NCBI GenBank assembly: GCA_018335585.1
Contig: JAGXRZ010000054.1
Span: forward strand, 1 to 52,637
Direction of reading: 5' to 3'
DNA from: Selenomonadales bacterium
Lineage (GTDB): Bacteria > Bacillota > UBA994
Length of the DNA stretch: 52,637 bases
The position numbers were made by a program, and so were the translations under genes. Below the pieces are notes generated by a model that worked only from the letters and a program-made list of their open reading frames with translations, made no database searches and was not told the DNA's origin. Below are positions 26,489 to 34,452 of the stretch, piece after piece (position 1 is the stretch's first letter; each line of letters opens with the position of its first letter).

Positions 26489-26863
26489 ATGGCAATTGGT
26501 ACGGGGCCCATGGAGTTAGAATTATGGCAGATGTTGCTAATGGCGATAGGTGCTGGGGCTATCCTCCTGTTGGTAGTCATGATCATAAGGGATCTGTTGT
26601 GCCGGGGTGCTGGGCAAGACGTAGGCGCTGCCAAGAAATTCGAGATAATGAGAAGGGGGGCAAGGATTGGCACCTCATGTTGGGTGGCAGGCATTGTGAT
26701 GGCTATAGCTATCGCAAAGGATTTAGTCGAGGCAGCCGTTCCTTGGCATGAGCTATTAATGATCCTTGGTGTTGGCGCGGTGGCATTCACTGTAACTGAG
26801 CTGATATGGGCGTTGTGCCGCAAGGCACTTGCGAAGCTAAGGGCACCCATTTCAAAGGCATAA
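26489..26863 (+). CDS. Small membrane protein, paralog 1 of 3
   Basis: 124 residues with three hydrophobic segments (about 13-34, 63-78 and 84-108). A motif AVPWHELLMILGVGAVAF leads into the last one and is shared by all three tandem paralogs. The ATG at 26489 was chosen because the same ATG and leader (GGGG..GACTTCATCA) recur before paralog 3. An in-frame GTG at 26477 overlaps the ribosome binding site. I do not recognise the family. A holin- or sensor-like small membrane role is possible, but unsupported. Confidence 0.75.
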   Translation: MAIGTGPMELELWQMLLMAIGAGAILLLVVMIIRDLLCRGAGQDVGAAKKFEIMRRGARIGTSCWVAGIVMAIAIAKDLVEAAVPWHELLMILGVGAVAFTVTELIWALCRKALAKLRAPISKA

Positions 26864-26872
26864 GCATCTCAG

Positions 26873-26895
26873 GGCCCCACTGGTGGGGCCTTTCT
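26873..26895 (+). terminator. Terminator after paralog 1
   Basis: GGCCCCAC (26873-26880) and GTGGGGCC (26883-26890) with a 2-nt loop, followed by TTTCT. The rest of the 279-bp gap to paralog 2 has degenerate heptamer units (GAGCAGT, TTGAGCT, CTGAGCG at 26898-26919) and no other gene. Confidence 0.8.
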
Positions 26896-27141
26896 AGTGA
26901 GCAGTTTGAGCTCTGAGCGTAGGCGTGGGAGGAAGGTGCAAGGGAATAGGTCAAAGTGGCACCGAGGCTCCCTGCCCAGGTGCGAAGTGCCGGTGAATTT
27001 GCGTGTTTGTGCAAATTCATAAAGTGCACAGCGAAGGCCTCCACCGCGCACTGGCCTAACGCAAAAAATAGTAGACATTTCAGTTAATAGCGAATAGAAT
27101 TGCGGTAGACACGTGGAAATTCAGTGGAAGGAGTGGGCGTC

Positions 27142-27573
27142 ATGCTCTTGCATATCAACATAGGACGCATGGAGGCAGAGCTCGCGTGGCAGGGCTTGTT
27201 CTTGCTGATAGGAGCAGCGACTATTGTGGTTATATTCGCTTGGCATGCAAAGGGTCTGGTACGCTTTGCCCGAACTCAGTTGAAGGCCATCCGTGACTGT
27301 GGTGGGATGCGGGAGTATATAAGCACTGTTAAGTGGCATGAGAAGCGAGAGGAGACCTGCAAATCACCACCGAGGTCCGGCGTCTCTGTATGGGCGGCTG
27401 TTATTGTGACACTCATCGTTATTGAGCGCGACGTGTTCGAGACGGCTGTTCCTTGGCACGAGCTAATAATGGTGCTTGGCGCGAACTCTGTTGCATTCAC
27501 GGCAACCGAGCTACTCGAGGCGTTATGTCGCAAAGCGTATGCTAAGGTAAGAGCTCCGCATTTACAGGGGTGA
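27142..27573 (+). CDS. Small membrane protein, paralog 2 of 3 (diverged)
   Basis: 143 residues from the ATG at 27142 (GAAGGAG upstream). Same layout as paralogs 1 and 3 but longer in the central loop: a first membrane segment (GLFLLIGAATIVVIFAWHAK), a basic loop with EKREETC, then a second segment and the shared motif ETAVPWHELIMVLGANSVAF. The C-terminus (ALCRKAYAKVRAP) matches paralog 1. Divergence is high in the first half, so it is an older copy. Confidence 0.75.
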   Translation: MLLHINIGRMEAELAWQGLFLLIGAATIVVIFAWHAKGLVRFARTQLKAIRDCGGMREYISTVKWHEKREETCKSPPRSGVSVWAAVIVTLIVIERDVFETAVPWHELIMVLGANSVAFTATELLEALCRKAYAKVRAPHLQG

Positions 27574-27597
27574 GTTTTTCAGGGGGGGACTTCATCA

Positions 27598-27987
27598 ATG
27601 GCAATCGGTACGGGGCCCATGGAGTTAGAAATATGGCAGATGTTGCTCATGGCGATAGGTGCTGGGGCTATCCTCTTGTTAGCAGTCGTTATCATAAGGG
27701 ATCATCTGTTACGTCGGGGCACGGGGCTAGACGCGAGCGATGCCAAGAGATTTGAGACTAGGAGAAAAGGAGCAAGGCTTGGCTCCTCGTTTGGGGTGGC
27801 AGTCGTTGTGATGGGTTTAGCTGTAGAGAGGAGTTTAATCGAGGCGGCCGTTCCTTGGCATGAGCTATTAATGATCCTTGGTGTTGGTGCGGTCGTTTTT
27901 GCCGCAGCTGAGCTCGTGTGGGCGTTGTCTGGCAAAGCGATTTCTTGTATACGGGCAATGCGACCAAAAGGACCAGCCACAAACTGA
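27598..27987 (+). CDS. Small membrane protein, paralog 3 of 3
   Basis: 129 residues. The first 30 residues and about 30 nt of leader are nearly identical to paralog 1 at DNA level, with many fewer matches in the central basic loop (DASDAKRFETRRKGARLG), then again near-identity through AAVPWHELLMILGVGAVVF. This patchy identity suggests recent duplication or gene conversion. Its ribosome binding site is a run of seven G, versus five G and a T in paralog 1. Confidence 0.75.
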   Translation: MAIGTGPMELEIWQMLLMAIGAGAILLLAVVIIRDHLLRRGTGLDASDAKRFETRRKGARLGSSFGVAVVVMGLAVERSLIEAAVPWHELLMILGVGAVVFAAAELVWALSGKAISCIRAMRPKGPATN

Positions 27988-28042
27988 GCTATCGGATAAA
28001 GCGCTACTAGAAAGCCTTACCATAGTGAGCGGACTTTCGGGG

Positions 28043-28108
28043 GCGTTGTGTAGCAGAGCGATTTCTCGGCTACGCGAACTGTGTCATAGGAGGTCAAATA
28101 CTAACTGA
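28043..28108 (+). pseudogene. 3' remnant of a fourth paralog
   Basis: In frame with a TGA at 28106-28108, this stretch reads ALCSRAISRLRELC, matching the C-terminal ALCRKALAKLRAP of paralog 1 and ALSGKAISCIRAM of paralog 3. The preceding WHEL motif and membrane segments are missing, so only the tail of a copy survives. Confidence 0.65.
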
Positions 28109-28154
28109 CCGAGAGGAGCAACGACCATCGTGGCCATATTCAAGGAGTCTTGGC

Positions 28155-28790
28155 GTGAATAAAGCTAGTAGGGTTGGTCTTTTCGACGATTGGGCGGATA
28201 CATATGATGCTTCGGTGCAAGAGGTTGATTTCCCATTTGATGGTTATGAGCTAGTGCTAGATGAGGTTGCTCGGCTAGCTGCCGTTCAGCCAGGCATGCG
28301 CATCTTGGAGTTGGGCATAGGCACAGGCAACTTAACCAAGCGGCTGGTGAACTCGGGATGTGAAATTTGGGGCGTGGACTTTTCCGCAGAAATGCTTGCT
28401 CTAGCACAAGTCAATCTACCTCAAGTTATTCCAGTTCAGGCTGATGTTCTGGGAGATTGGCCTAGTGAGTTGAATAGGCGCTATGACAGGATTGTATCAG
28501 CATATGTGTTCCACGAGTTTGATACGCCCGCCAAGATAGCCTTACTGGAGCGGCTAAGGGAACAATATCTCACTCCAGACGGATACATAGTCATTGGTGA
28601 TATTTCGTTCGCGACGGTAGAGGATCATAGCCTGGCGCATCGGCTGTGTGATCATGAATGGGATGAAGATGAGTATTACTGGGTAGCCGAGGAAGCAACA
28701 GAAGCCTGTCTTCAGACAGGATTAACTGCTGAATATAGGCAAGTGTCCCAATTTGGCGGGGTCTATGTAATTGGTGCACTAGGGGCCTAG
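28155..28790 (+). CDS. Class I SAM-dependent methyltransferase (YrrT-like)
   Basis: 211 residues from a GTG at 28155. SAM-binding motif I is ILELGIGTGNLTKRL (about 50-64), the acidic motif after strand 2 is WGVDFSAEMLALA, and YDRIVSAYVFHEF is the motif IV-like region. It starts FDDWADTYDA, typical of the YrrT group. The substrate is not known. Its stop codon TAG overlaps that of the convergent AI-2E gene in the palindrome CTAG (28787-28790). Confidence 0.88.
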   Translation: MNKASRVGLFDDWADTYDASVQEVDFPFDGYELVLDEVARLAAVQPGMRILELGIGTGNLTKRLVNSGCEIWGVDFSAEMLALAQVNLPQVIPVQADVLGDWPSELNRRYDRIVSAYVFHEFDTPAKIALLERLREQYLTPDGYIVIGDISFATVEDHSLAHRLCDHEWDEDEYYWVAEEATEACLQTGLTAEYRQVSQFGGVYVIGALGA

Positions 28791-29887
28791 CTCGGCTTCA
28801 CCGGCTCGCGGAACAGACGCACGAGCATGTAGGAGTGACTTAGAACTACGCGCAGCACAGCGTAAGCGGGGATGGCGAGCAAAATGCCGAGCACCCCGGC
28901 GAGCTTTCCGGCCGCGAGGATTACCAGGATGATGATAACGGGGTGGCTCGCGAACCGCCTGCCCATAATGCGCGGCGAAATGAGCAGCCCTTCTAGTTGT
29001 TGCACGACGATCATCACCAGTAGGGCTCGCCAGGCCATGCCGGGTGAGTGAATGATGCCTACAACCAGCGCCGGCAAGGTGCCTATAATGGGACCGACAA
29101 AAGGCACGACGTTAGTGACGGTAGTTATAATGGAGAGGATAAGCGGATAATCCAGCCCAATAAGCATGTAGCCGATAAGCGCCAGCACCCCTACACTTAG
29201 ACTCACTAAGGCCTGGCCTTGGATGTAGGTGCTGAGCGCTTTATCCATGCCGTAAAGCACGGATTTTGCCTCGTTGCGGTGACGGCGCGGCAGCCAGCTC
29301 ACCAGCGCATCGGGTAGGCGGTGACCGTCGAGGAGCATATAAAACAAGAGAAAAGGGATAAGCAAGAGTGTAGTGACAACGCTGGTGGTAAGTTCAATGA
29401 GCGGCGTAATCTGCCTGCCGATGGAAAGGAGCGCGTCGTTGACTACAGCAGTCACTTCTTCGACTAAGTCTTCTAGCGTGACCTCGCCATAAGCAAACAG
29501 GCGGGCAATCCACTCGTGCTCCTCAAGGGCCAGGAGGCGCACGCGCAGCGATTCAGCCAGCAGCGGCGCGTTGCCGATGAGACTGGCCAGCTGTTCGCGT
29601 AGTAGCGGAATAAGTGAGGTGGCTAATAAACCGAGCAGGGTGGCGACTAGGACATAGACGAAGAGAATGGCCACGGTGCGCGAGAGCTTGCGCGAGGTCA
29701 GCCAGTCCACCACGGGACAAAACCAGTAGTAGAGCAACCCGGCTAAGATAATAGGCCAAAAAAGAGCTCTTGCTACCAGCACGAGCGGCGTAAAGATAAA
29801 GGAAATTTCGCTCCCCACCAAGATAATGAGAAATACCAGCAGTATCCACACGGCAGCGCGGAAGGCGCGTGACCCAAACACAAGCAT
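28787..29887 (-). CDS. AI-2E family transporter (PerM/UPF0118)
   Basis: 366 residues from the ATG at 29887, preceded by GGAGGAG. Eight membrane segments in the usual PerM arrangement: two pairs at the N-terminus, a helical loop (VEEVTAVVNDALLSIGRQIT), and the C-terminal group including VPFVGPIIGTLPALVVG and the conserved GLLISPRIMGRRFASHP. The family contains autoinducer-2 exporters and sodium/proton antiporters; the substrate is undecided. Confidence 0.9.
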   Translation of the reverse strand: MLVFGSRAFRAAVWILLVFLIILVGSEISFIFTPLVLVARALFWPIILAGLLYYWFCPVVDWLTSRKLSRTVAILFVYVLVATLLGLLATSLIPLLREQLASLIGNAPLLAESLRVRLLALEEHEWIARLFAYGEVTLEDLVEEVTAVVNDALLSIGRQITPLIELTTSVVTTLLLIPFLLFYMLLDGHRLPDALVSWLPRRHRNEAKSVLYGMDKALSTYIQGQALVSLSVGVLALIGYMLIGLDYPLILSIITTVTNVVPFVGPIIGTLPALVVGIIHSPGMAWRALLVMIVVQQLEGLLISPRIMGRRFASHPVIIILVILAAGKLAGVLGILLAIPAYAVLRVVLSHSYMLVRLFREPVKPS

Positions 29888-29934
29888 CACTCCTCCATAT
29901 GTGAAGATGACCAAGGCAAGCCTTGGTCAAAAAA

Positions 29935-30015
29935 CTAGTACACCTTTTTTTCCTTCTTGGGCTTATCTTGCTTGGGCTTCTTGGTTTCTTTCTTGACGAC
30001 CTTTTCCTTACCCAC
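29935..30015 (-). CDS. Lysine-rich miniprotein (26 residues)
   Basis: A GTG at 30015 sits six bases after AAAGGAGGGCC and opens a 26-residue frame that is about half lysine, beginning MGKEKVVKKETKK and ending KKEKKVY. Behind the gene, upstream on the minus strand, is an extended -10 promoter in a duplicated sequence (30037-30069). The frame is short, so coding is an inference from the strong ribosome binding site, promoter and composition. A similar lysine-rich miniprotein is at 45370-45468. Confidence 0.55.
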   Translation of the reverse strand: MGKEKVVKKETKKPKQDKPKKEKKVY

Positions 30016-30036
30016 GAAACGGCCCTCCTTTCTATT

Positions 30037-30103
30037 GTCAGCGGGAGTTAGGTATAGTATACCACGACGTGTGTCGCTTGTCGCTTGTGGCTTGGGGGGA
30101 CGG
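30037..30103 (-). repeat. Duplicated promoter sequence plus heptamer array (copy 1)
   Basis: About 33 bp (GTCAGCGGGAGTTAGG, then TATAGTATACCACGACGTG) match 30843-30877 almost exactly and run into TGTCGCT units of the mosaic family. On the minus strand it reads TGGTATACT, an extended -10 promoter element, 44 nt before the miniprotein start. Confidence 0.75.
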
Positions 30104-30130
30104 GGGTACCGTTACTGCCCTGACAAGACG

Positions 30131-30532
30131 TTATCCGTTTTCGGTGGACACCATTGTCAAGTATTGTGCGGCAGTCATGACGCACGGACGCTCCATACTC
30201 AGCTCCAAAAAATGCCTATCTCCGCTAATGATGATGTCGACCTCCCCAACTATAGCCGCATCTAAAATCGGCTGGTCTTTAGGATGCCTTATCAGCTTTT
30301 GTGGGTTTTCTGGAGCAGGCACCAATTCATAGGAAAGCTCAGCCAGGAAGACGTCTACATCTGCCAATATGTGTGGCGCTTTACGCGCTAGGACTGTGCG
30401 GAGCTCAGAGATATTGCGGTCGCATAGCACTAGCTCGTGATAACGTGCAGCGTGAAGCAAGGCAGTGGCCGGCTTCGAGTGGGGCCACAGCAATGCTGAA
30501 ACAAGAATATTTGTGTCAGTAAGAACTTTCAT
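30131..30532 (-). CDS. PIN-domain toxin (VapC-like)
   Basis: 133 residues. PIN RNase: acidic D6 in LTDTNILVSALL, E43 in NISELRTVL, and aspartates in HPKDQPILDAAIVGEVDIIISGD match the active-site pattern. Such toxins cut specific RNAs, often initiator tRNA or rRNA loops. Its ATG overlaps the end of the AbrB-type gene by 4 nt, the usual antitoxin-toxin order of vapBC. Confidence 0.9.
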   Translation of the reverse strand: MKVLTDTNILVSALLWPHSKPATALLHAARYHELVLCDRNISELRTVLARKAPHILADVDVFLAELSYELVPAPENPQKLIRHPKDQPILDAAIVGEVDIIISGDRHFLELSMERPCVMTAAQYLTMVSTENG

Positions 30533-30792
30533 TGACGAGGAGTATTCCCATAGCGGACCTCGTTGATAAGGTTCTGTACGTCATTTTCATCTTCTACGCC
30601 CATTGACTCTGCCACACCTTCAAAGGCCTTTTGGGCACGCAAAATCGCCGTGGCCGAAGCATTGTTGATGACGATTTCGCCGTTTTCGCGCTGAATAAAG
30701 AGCACTTTGTCCCCTTCCTTCAACATGAGTTTACGGCGTATTTCGATAGGCACAGTAATCTGCCCGTTTGCGGACACCTTCGCGAGATTCAC
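30529..30792 (-). CDS. AbrB/MazE-type antitoxin (VapB-like)
   Basis: About 87 residues from the GTG at 30792, placed seven bases after GGAGGGG; the upstream ATG at 30807 overlaps that site. The swapped-hairpin DNA-binding fold is shown by AKVSANGQITVPIEIRRKLM and LKEGDKVLFIQRENGEIVI. It should neutralise the downstream PIN toxin and repress their shared promoter, of which TGGTATACT at 30861-30869 (minus strand) is the likely -10. Confidence 0.88.
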   Translation of the reverse strand: MNLAKVSANGQITVPIEIRRKLMLKEGDKVLFIQRENGEIVINNASATAILRAQKAFEGVAESMGVEDENDVQNLINEVRYGNTPRQ

Positions 30793-30842
30793 CAATGTCC
30801 CCTCCATGATTTCTTGAGTGCTACGCAGCTCTCCTCTTTCCT

Positions 30843-31122
30843 GTCAGCGGGAGTTAGGTATAGTATACCACGACGTGGGTCGCTTGTCGTGTGTCGCTTG
30901 TGGCTTGGGGAGAGGGCTACCGGCCGCCAGGCGCCAGCCGCCGGCTGTGAGCGGTGAGCGTTGAGGGGCAAACATGAATCGTGAATCGTGAATCGTGAAA
31001 CGAAGAGTCGCTTTCCGTCTTCCGCCGTCCGCTTTGGGCTGTAAGCCGTAAGCCGTAAGCATAGCAGGGGTGCCTTCCACGAAGTGCAAAGTGCAAAGTG
31101 CGAAGTGCAAAGTGCGAAACAC
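30843..31122 (+). repeat. Long heptamer-mosaic element (copy at 30.9 kb)
   Basis: The fullest copy, about 280 bp. In order: GTCAGCGGGAGTTAGG and palindrome GGTATAGTATACC; TTGTCGC/TTGTGGC units; GGGGAGAGGGCTACC; GCCGCCAG-type units; GTGAGCG units; CGTGAAT units (30972-30998); CTTTCCG/TCCGCCG units; CCGTAAG units (31043-31060); CCTTCCACGAAGTGC; AAAGTGC/GAAGTGC units to 31119. All have a 7-bp period. It fills most of the 324-bp gap between VapB and RluD genes. No gene is seen in it. Confidence 0.9.
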
Positions 31123-31130
31123 ACTCCCAC

Positions 31131-32033
31131 TCACACTCGGGCAGCCCCCAACTTCTCCAGCAGTTCGACCACGTCCCTAGGCAGCGGCGCCGTCAAGCTC
31201 ATGCGCTGACGCGTTATGGGGTGAGTGAACGCGATTTCGCTGGCGTGCAAGGCTTGACGAGCGATCAAAGGCGACGGTTCGCCGTAGACATCGTCGCCGA
31301 TCAAGGGGTGACCGATGTGGGCGAAATGCACGCGAATCTGATGTGTGCGACCTGTGACTAGTTGCGCTCTAACCAGACTAGCACCCGACAAGACCTCTAG
31401 CCTTTGCCAGAGGGTAAGCGCAGCGCGACCCTCCGCGGCGACCACGCGTGCGCGGCTGCCGTTACCGACACGCGCAATGGGCGCGTCAATTCTCCCGGCA
31501 GACGAGGCGAGCTCACCTTTGACGACCGCAAGGTAATGCTTCTCCCACTCGCCGCTCTGCTGCTGATTCGTCAGCACAGCCTGCACATGCGGGTTCTTGG
31601 CAATGACTACGAGCCCTGATGTATCCCTGTCTAAGCGGTGGACGGGGCGAAAGACCTGTGGCAGTCCCTGCACCTGCCAGTGAAAGGCCAGCGCATGGGC
31701 CAGTGTACCCGTCATGTACCCTTTGGTTGGGTGCACTACCAGCCCGGGCGGTTTGTTGACGACCGTCAGGTAGTCGTCTTCGAAGGCTATATCTAATGGT
31801 ATGTCCTCGGCGTCAACGGTAGGCGTTTTTTCTTCGCGCAACGTGACCGTCAAAACGTCGCCGACTCGAGCCAAGGCCTTGAGGTAAGCGGGCTCATCGT
31901 TTAGCAGCACTTCGCCGCTGCGCTTAAGCCGGATTAGCACTTGCCGCGACATGGCGAGCTCACTTCTCAGTATGCTGCCGATGCTTGCGCCGCCCTGCGT
32001 CACGCGGTGAACGTAGGTATGTGTGGCCGTCAT
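31131..32033 (-). CDS. RluD-family 23S rRNA/tRNA pseudouridine synthase
   Basis: 300 residues. An N-terminal S4-type RNA-binding stretch (VLIRLKRSGEVLLNDEPAY) precedes the synthase domain: VNKPPGLVVHPTKG, the catalytic-Asp motif HRLDRDTSGLVVIAK, and TGRTHQIRVHFAHIGHPLIGD. It isomerises uridine to pseudouridine in RNA; which site cannot be told among RluC/RluD/YlyB members. It starts 4 nt after the ABC exporter permease, thus the last gene of that operon. Confidence 0.92.
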   Translation of the reverse strand: MTATHTYVHRVTQGGASIGSILRSELAMSRQVLIRLKRSGEVLLNDEPAYLKALARVGDVLTVTLREEKTPTVDAEDIPLDIAFEDDYLTVVNKPPGLVVHPTKGYMTGTLAHALAFHWQVQGLPQVFRPVHRLDRDTSGLVVIAKNPHVQAVLTNQQQSGEWEKHYLAVVKGELASSAGRIDAPIARVGNGSRARVVAAEGRAALTLWQRLEVLSGASLVRAQLVTGRTHQIRVHFAHIGHPLIGDDVYGEPSPLIARQALHASEIAFTHPITRQRMSLTAPLPRDVVELLEKLGAARV

Positions 32034-32037
32034 GCGG

Positions 32038-33702
32038 CTACGCGGTCACTTCTAGCCGGTCGTAGTACTCGGCCGCTTTACGCAAGGTGAAGCTGACGCT
32101 AGCAGTTGCCGCGACGAGGTGGAGCACCAACAGCGCAGGTACAAACAGCGTGCCCAAAGGCTCGTGTAGCCAAAGGTAGAGATAGTAGCTTACAACCCCA
32201 AGGGGTACGCAAGCGAGAAGCGCGGTAAGCGCGTTTAAGTTGTTCTTTACGGCGTGCTGCGGGGTAGTCCACTTAAGGAAGGGTCGCCAGATGTCAAAGG
32301 CGAGGCCTAACGCTTGCGGCGCAATGCTCGCCACAAACCCGAGCGCGACCGCGACCAAGAGGGTCGAGACGCTAGGCGAGAACAGCACCGCAAAAAAGAC
32401 TGCAAGCAATATACCCGTTAACGCCGTGCATAACAGTGCAAAGATTAGCTTTGCTTTTACTTGGGTAACCGGCATAACCGGGATAGATTTAGAGATCCAC
32501 AAGTACTTGCCCTCGCGAGAGACGGCAGTGCAAGCGACCGTGTTCATAGACGACATGGCGGTCACAAAGGCTGCTATGGCAAGCATCAGGATAGTTTCGC
32601 CTTGCGGGTTCTCCGCCAGGAGCGCTGTCAACTGGCGTAATCCTCCGTTTCCGGTAAGGGCGGGGAACAACGACATGAGGGGTACTATCACTACCGCCAA
32701 GAAGCCGTTTAGCACCCAGATAGGCATGCGCATAAACAACCTGATTTCGCGTAAGACTAGCGCGGTTAAGGAAGGGGTGCGCACTACCTGCGCGAGCGAT
32801 TTGCCGTCAAGTCTGGTTCGCTGCCGTAATCTCTCTTCTCCTCCTACTAGGCCGCGGTAGAACACCCTTTGCCCCACCAGCAAGAAGGCGCCCACAGACG
32901 CAAGCGAAGCAAAGGTGAGATACATTAGATTCGCCAAGCCAATAGGGTTTCCCGCCCCGGCAATGGCGCGCGTCGCCCACACGCTAGGCGGAAATCTGCT
33001 CCCAAGAGCCGCCACCAAGTCGATGCGGCCCTCTAGTACAGCGCCGATGTCGAGACTACCCATGGCCATGGACTGAATAAAGTATTGTAGTGCCAGCATC
33101 CCCACAACCAAAACTAAGCTCGCCACTACCACCAGTATGTCGCGGTGGCGGCGGCCGACGCCACGCATAAGGGTGAGTGTGGCAATCCCGGCGAGCGATA
33201 GAGGAATGGCCGGCAGCAAGACAAACACCAGCAGTGCGGACAGTATGCCAAGGACGCCCAGCGGCACATGCCGATTGTAGGCGATAAGCACCGGTAGCAA
33301 GATGACGATAGGCAGCAAGTACTCCGTAATCGAAGCCACGACAAACTTCGCCGCGAGAATTGTCCATTCCCTAAGGGGCAGAGGCACTAGCACCGAGAGG
33401 TCTGTCGAGAAGTAAAACAGCGAGATTAAGCTGGCCAGACCAAAGCCAAGCATCAAGAGCTGTGTGGCGAGTATAGCCAAAAGCAGGACGAGGTCGGAGA
33501 AGGCCAGAGGCAGTACGGCAAGTAGCGAACGCGCGGCGAAAAAGAGCATGCTGCCGAAGCTTCCCCCGCCGACAATTACCGCGAGTCCAAATACAAGCGG
33601 CTCCCACTGTCGTTCCCGCTTCTCGAAGTAAGTTTCCTGCATGACGGAGATGTGAAAGTGGTTAAGCAGTGTTACTTTAAGTAGACGCCAAAAGCTCTTC
33701 AT
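32038..33702 (-). CDS. ABC exporter permease (ABC-2/YtrC-like, large)
   Basis: 554 residues and about twelve hydrophobic segments in two groups, separated by a charged stretch (GGEERLRQRTRLDGKSLAQ). Layout and length match the putative ABC exporter family seen next to bacitracin- or copper-type ATPases (PF16949-like). It overlaps the ATPase gene at 33699 by 4 nt and should be its membrane partner. The substrate is unknown. Confidence 0.82.
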   Translation of the reverse strand: MKSFWRLLKVTLLNHFHISVMQETYFEKRERQWEPLVFGLAVIVGGGSFGSMLFFAARSLLAVLPLAFSDLVLLLAILATQLLMLGFGLASLISLFYFSTDLSVLVPLPLREWTILAAKFVVASITEYLLPIVILLPVLIAYNRHVPLGVLGILSALLVFVLLPAIPLSLAGIATLTLMRGVGRRHRDILVVVASLVLVVGMLALQYFIQSMAMGSLDIGAVLEGRIDLVAALGSRFPPSVWATRAIAGAGNPIGLANLMYLTFASLASVGAFLLVGQRVFYRGLVGGEERLRQRTRLDGKSLAQVVRTPSLTALVLREIRLFMRMPIWVLNGFLAVVIVPLMSLFPALTGNGGLRQLTALLAENPQGETILMLAIAAFVTAMSSMNTVACTAVSREGKYLWISKSIPVMPVTQVKAKLIFALLCTALTGILLAVFFAVLFSPSVSTLLVAVALGFVASIAPQALGLAFDIWRPFLKWTTPQHAVKNNLNALTALLACVPLGVVSYYLYLWLHEPLGTLFVPALLVLHLVAATASVSFTLRKAAEYYDRLEVTA

Positions 33703-34424
33703 TTTTCGGTCAGCCCCAAGAAGATGCTCTCCAGGCTAGACTGCGCAGTGGCGGAGCGGCGCAAGTCTTCCATCGTACCGCAGGCGATGAGGCTCCCTTG
33801 TCGGAGGATCCCCACACGGTGGCACAGCCGCTCTGCGACGTCAAGAATGTGGGTAGAGAAGAACACGGTCTTCCCCTGGCTGCAGTGCTCATTCATCAGT
33901 TCCTTAAACAGGTGGGCAGAGCGCGGGTCAAGCCCGACCATGGGTTCATCTAGAATAAGCAGGGGAGGTTCATGAATCAGGGCAGCTGTTAAGGCAAGCT
34001 TTTGCTTCATGCCGTGCGAGAAAGAGCCGATAAGGTCGCTCATGGCGTCGTGAATCTCAAACATTCGCGCGAGCTTAAGCAGGCGCCGTTGTCTTACCGA
34101 AGTCTCCACACCGTAGACATCGGCGACAAAGTTAATGTACTCGATAGCCCGCAGCTTTTCGTAGAGGTCGGGGTTATCGGGGACATAGCCGATGCTAGCT
34201 TTAGCCGCAAGCGGTTCGCGCCGTGTGTCGTGGCTGTTAACTACAATTTGTCCTGCGTCCTGTCTAAGGAGCCCAACCACCATCTTAATGGTGGTAGTTT
34301 TGCCTGCCCCGTTAGGCCCGAGAAACCCAAAGATTTCACCCGGCCTCACTTCTAGGTCTAGTTTGTCGACTGCTTTTACACCAACGCCGCTATAAGACTT
34401 GGACACGCCTGTAATTGTCAGCAC
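33699..34424 (-). CDS. ABC exporter ATP-binding protein (second pair)
   Basis: 241 residues from the GTG at 34424, preceded by GGGGAGGC; the frame upstream has no start site. Walker A GPNGAGKTTTI, signature GSFSHGMKQKLALTAAL, Walker B LLILDEPMVGLDP and the H-loop STHILDVAERL are all present. Fits the CcmA/NatA-type exporters. It energises the 554-residue permease next to it. Confidence 0.92.
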   Translation of the reverse strand: MLTITGVSKSYSGVGVKAVDKLDLEVRPGEIFGFLGPNGAGKTTTIKMVVGLLRQDAGQIVVNSHDTRREPLAAKASIGYVPDNPDLYEKLRAIEYINFVADVYGVETSVRQRRLLKLARMFEIHDAMSDLIGSFSHGMKQKLALTAALIHEPPLLILDEPMVGLDPRSAHLFKELMNEHCSQGKTVFFSTHILDVAERLCHRVGILRQGSLIACGTMEDLRRSATAQSSLESIFLGLTEK

Positions 34425-34452
34425 AAAACTGCCTCCCCTTCTCCCTGCCTGC

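Noticed and set aside
27878-28108. A separate 76-codon gene after paralog 3
   Set aside because: Most of it is a frame shadow of paralog 3; only the last 21 codons resemble the paralog family, so it was recorded as a remnant.
10110-31122. CRISPR array
   Set aside because: The repeats are 7 bp, contiguous, without unique spacers, and no cas genes are present.
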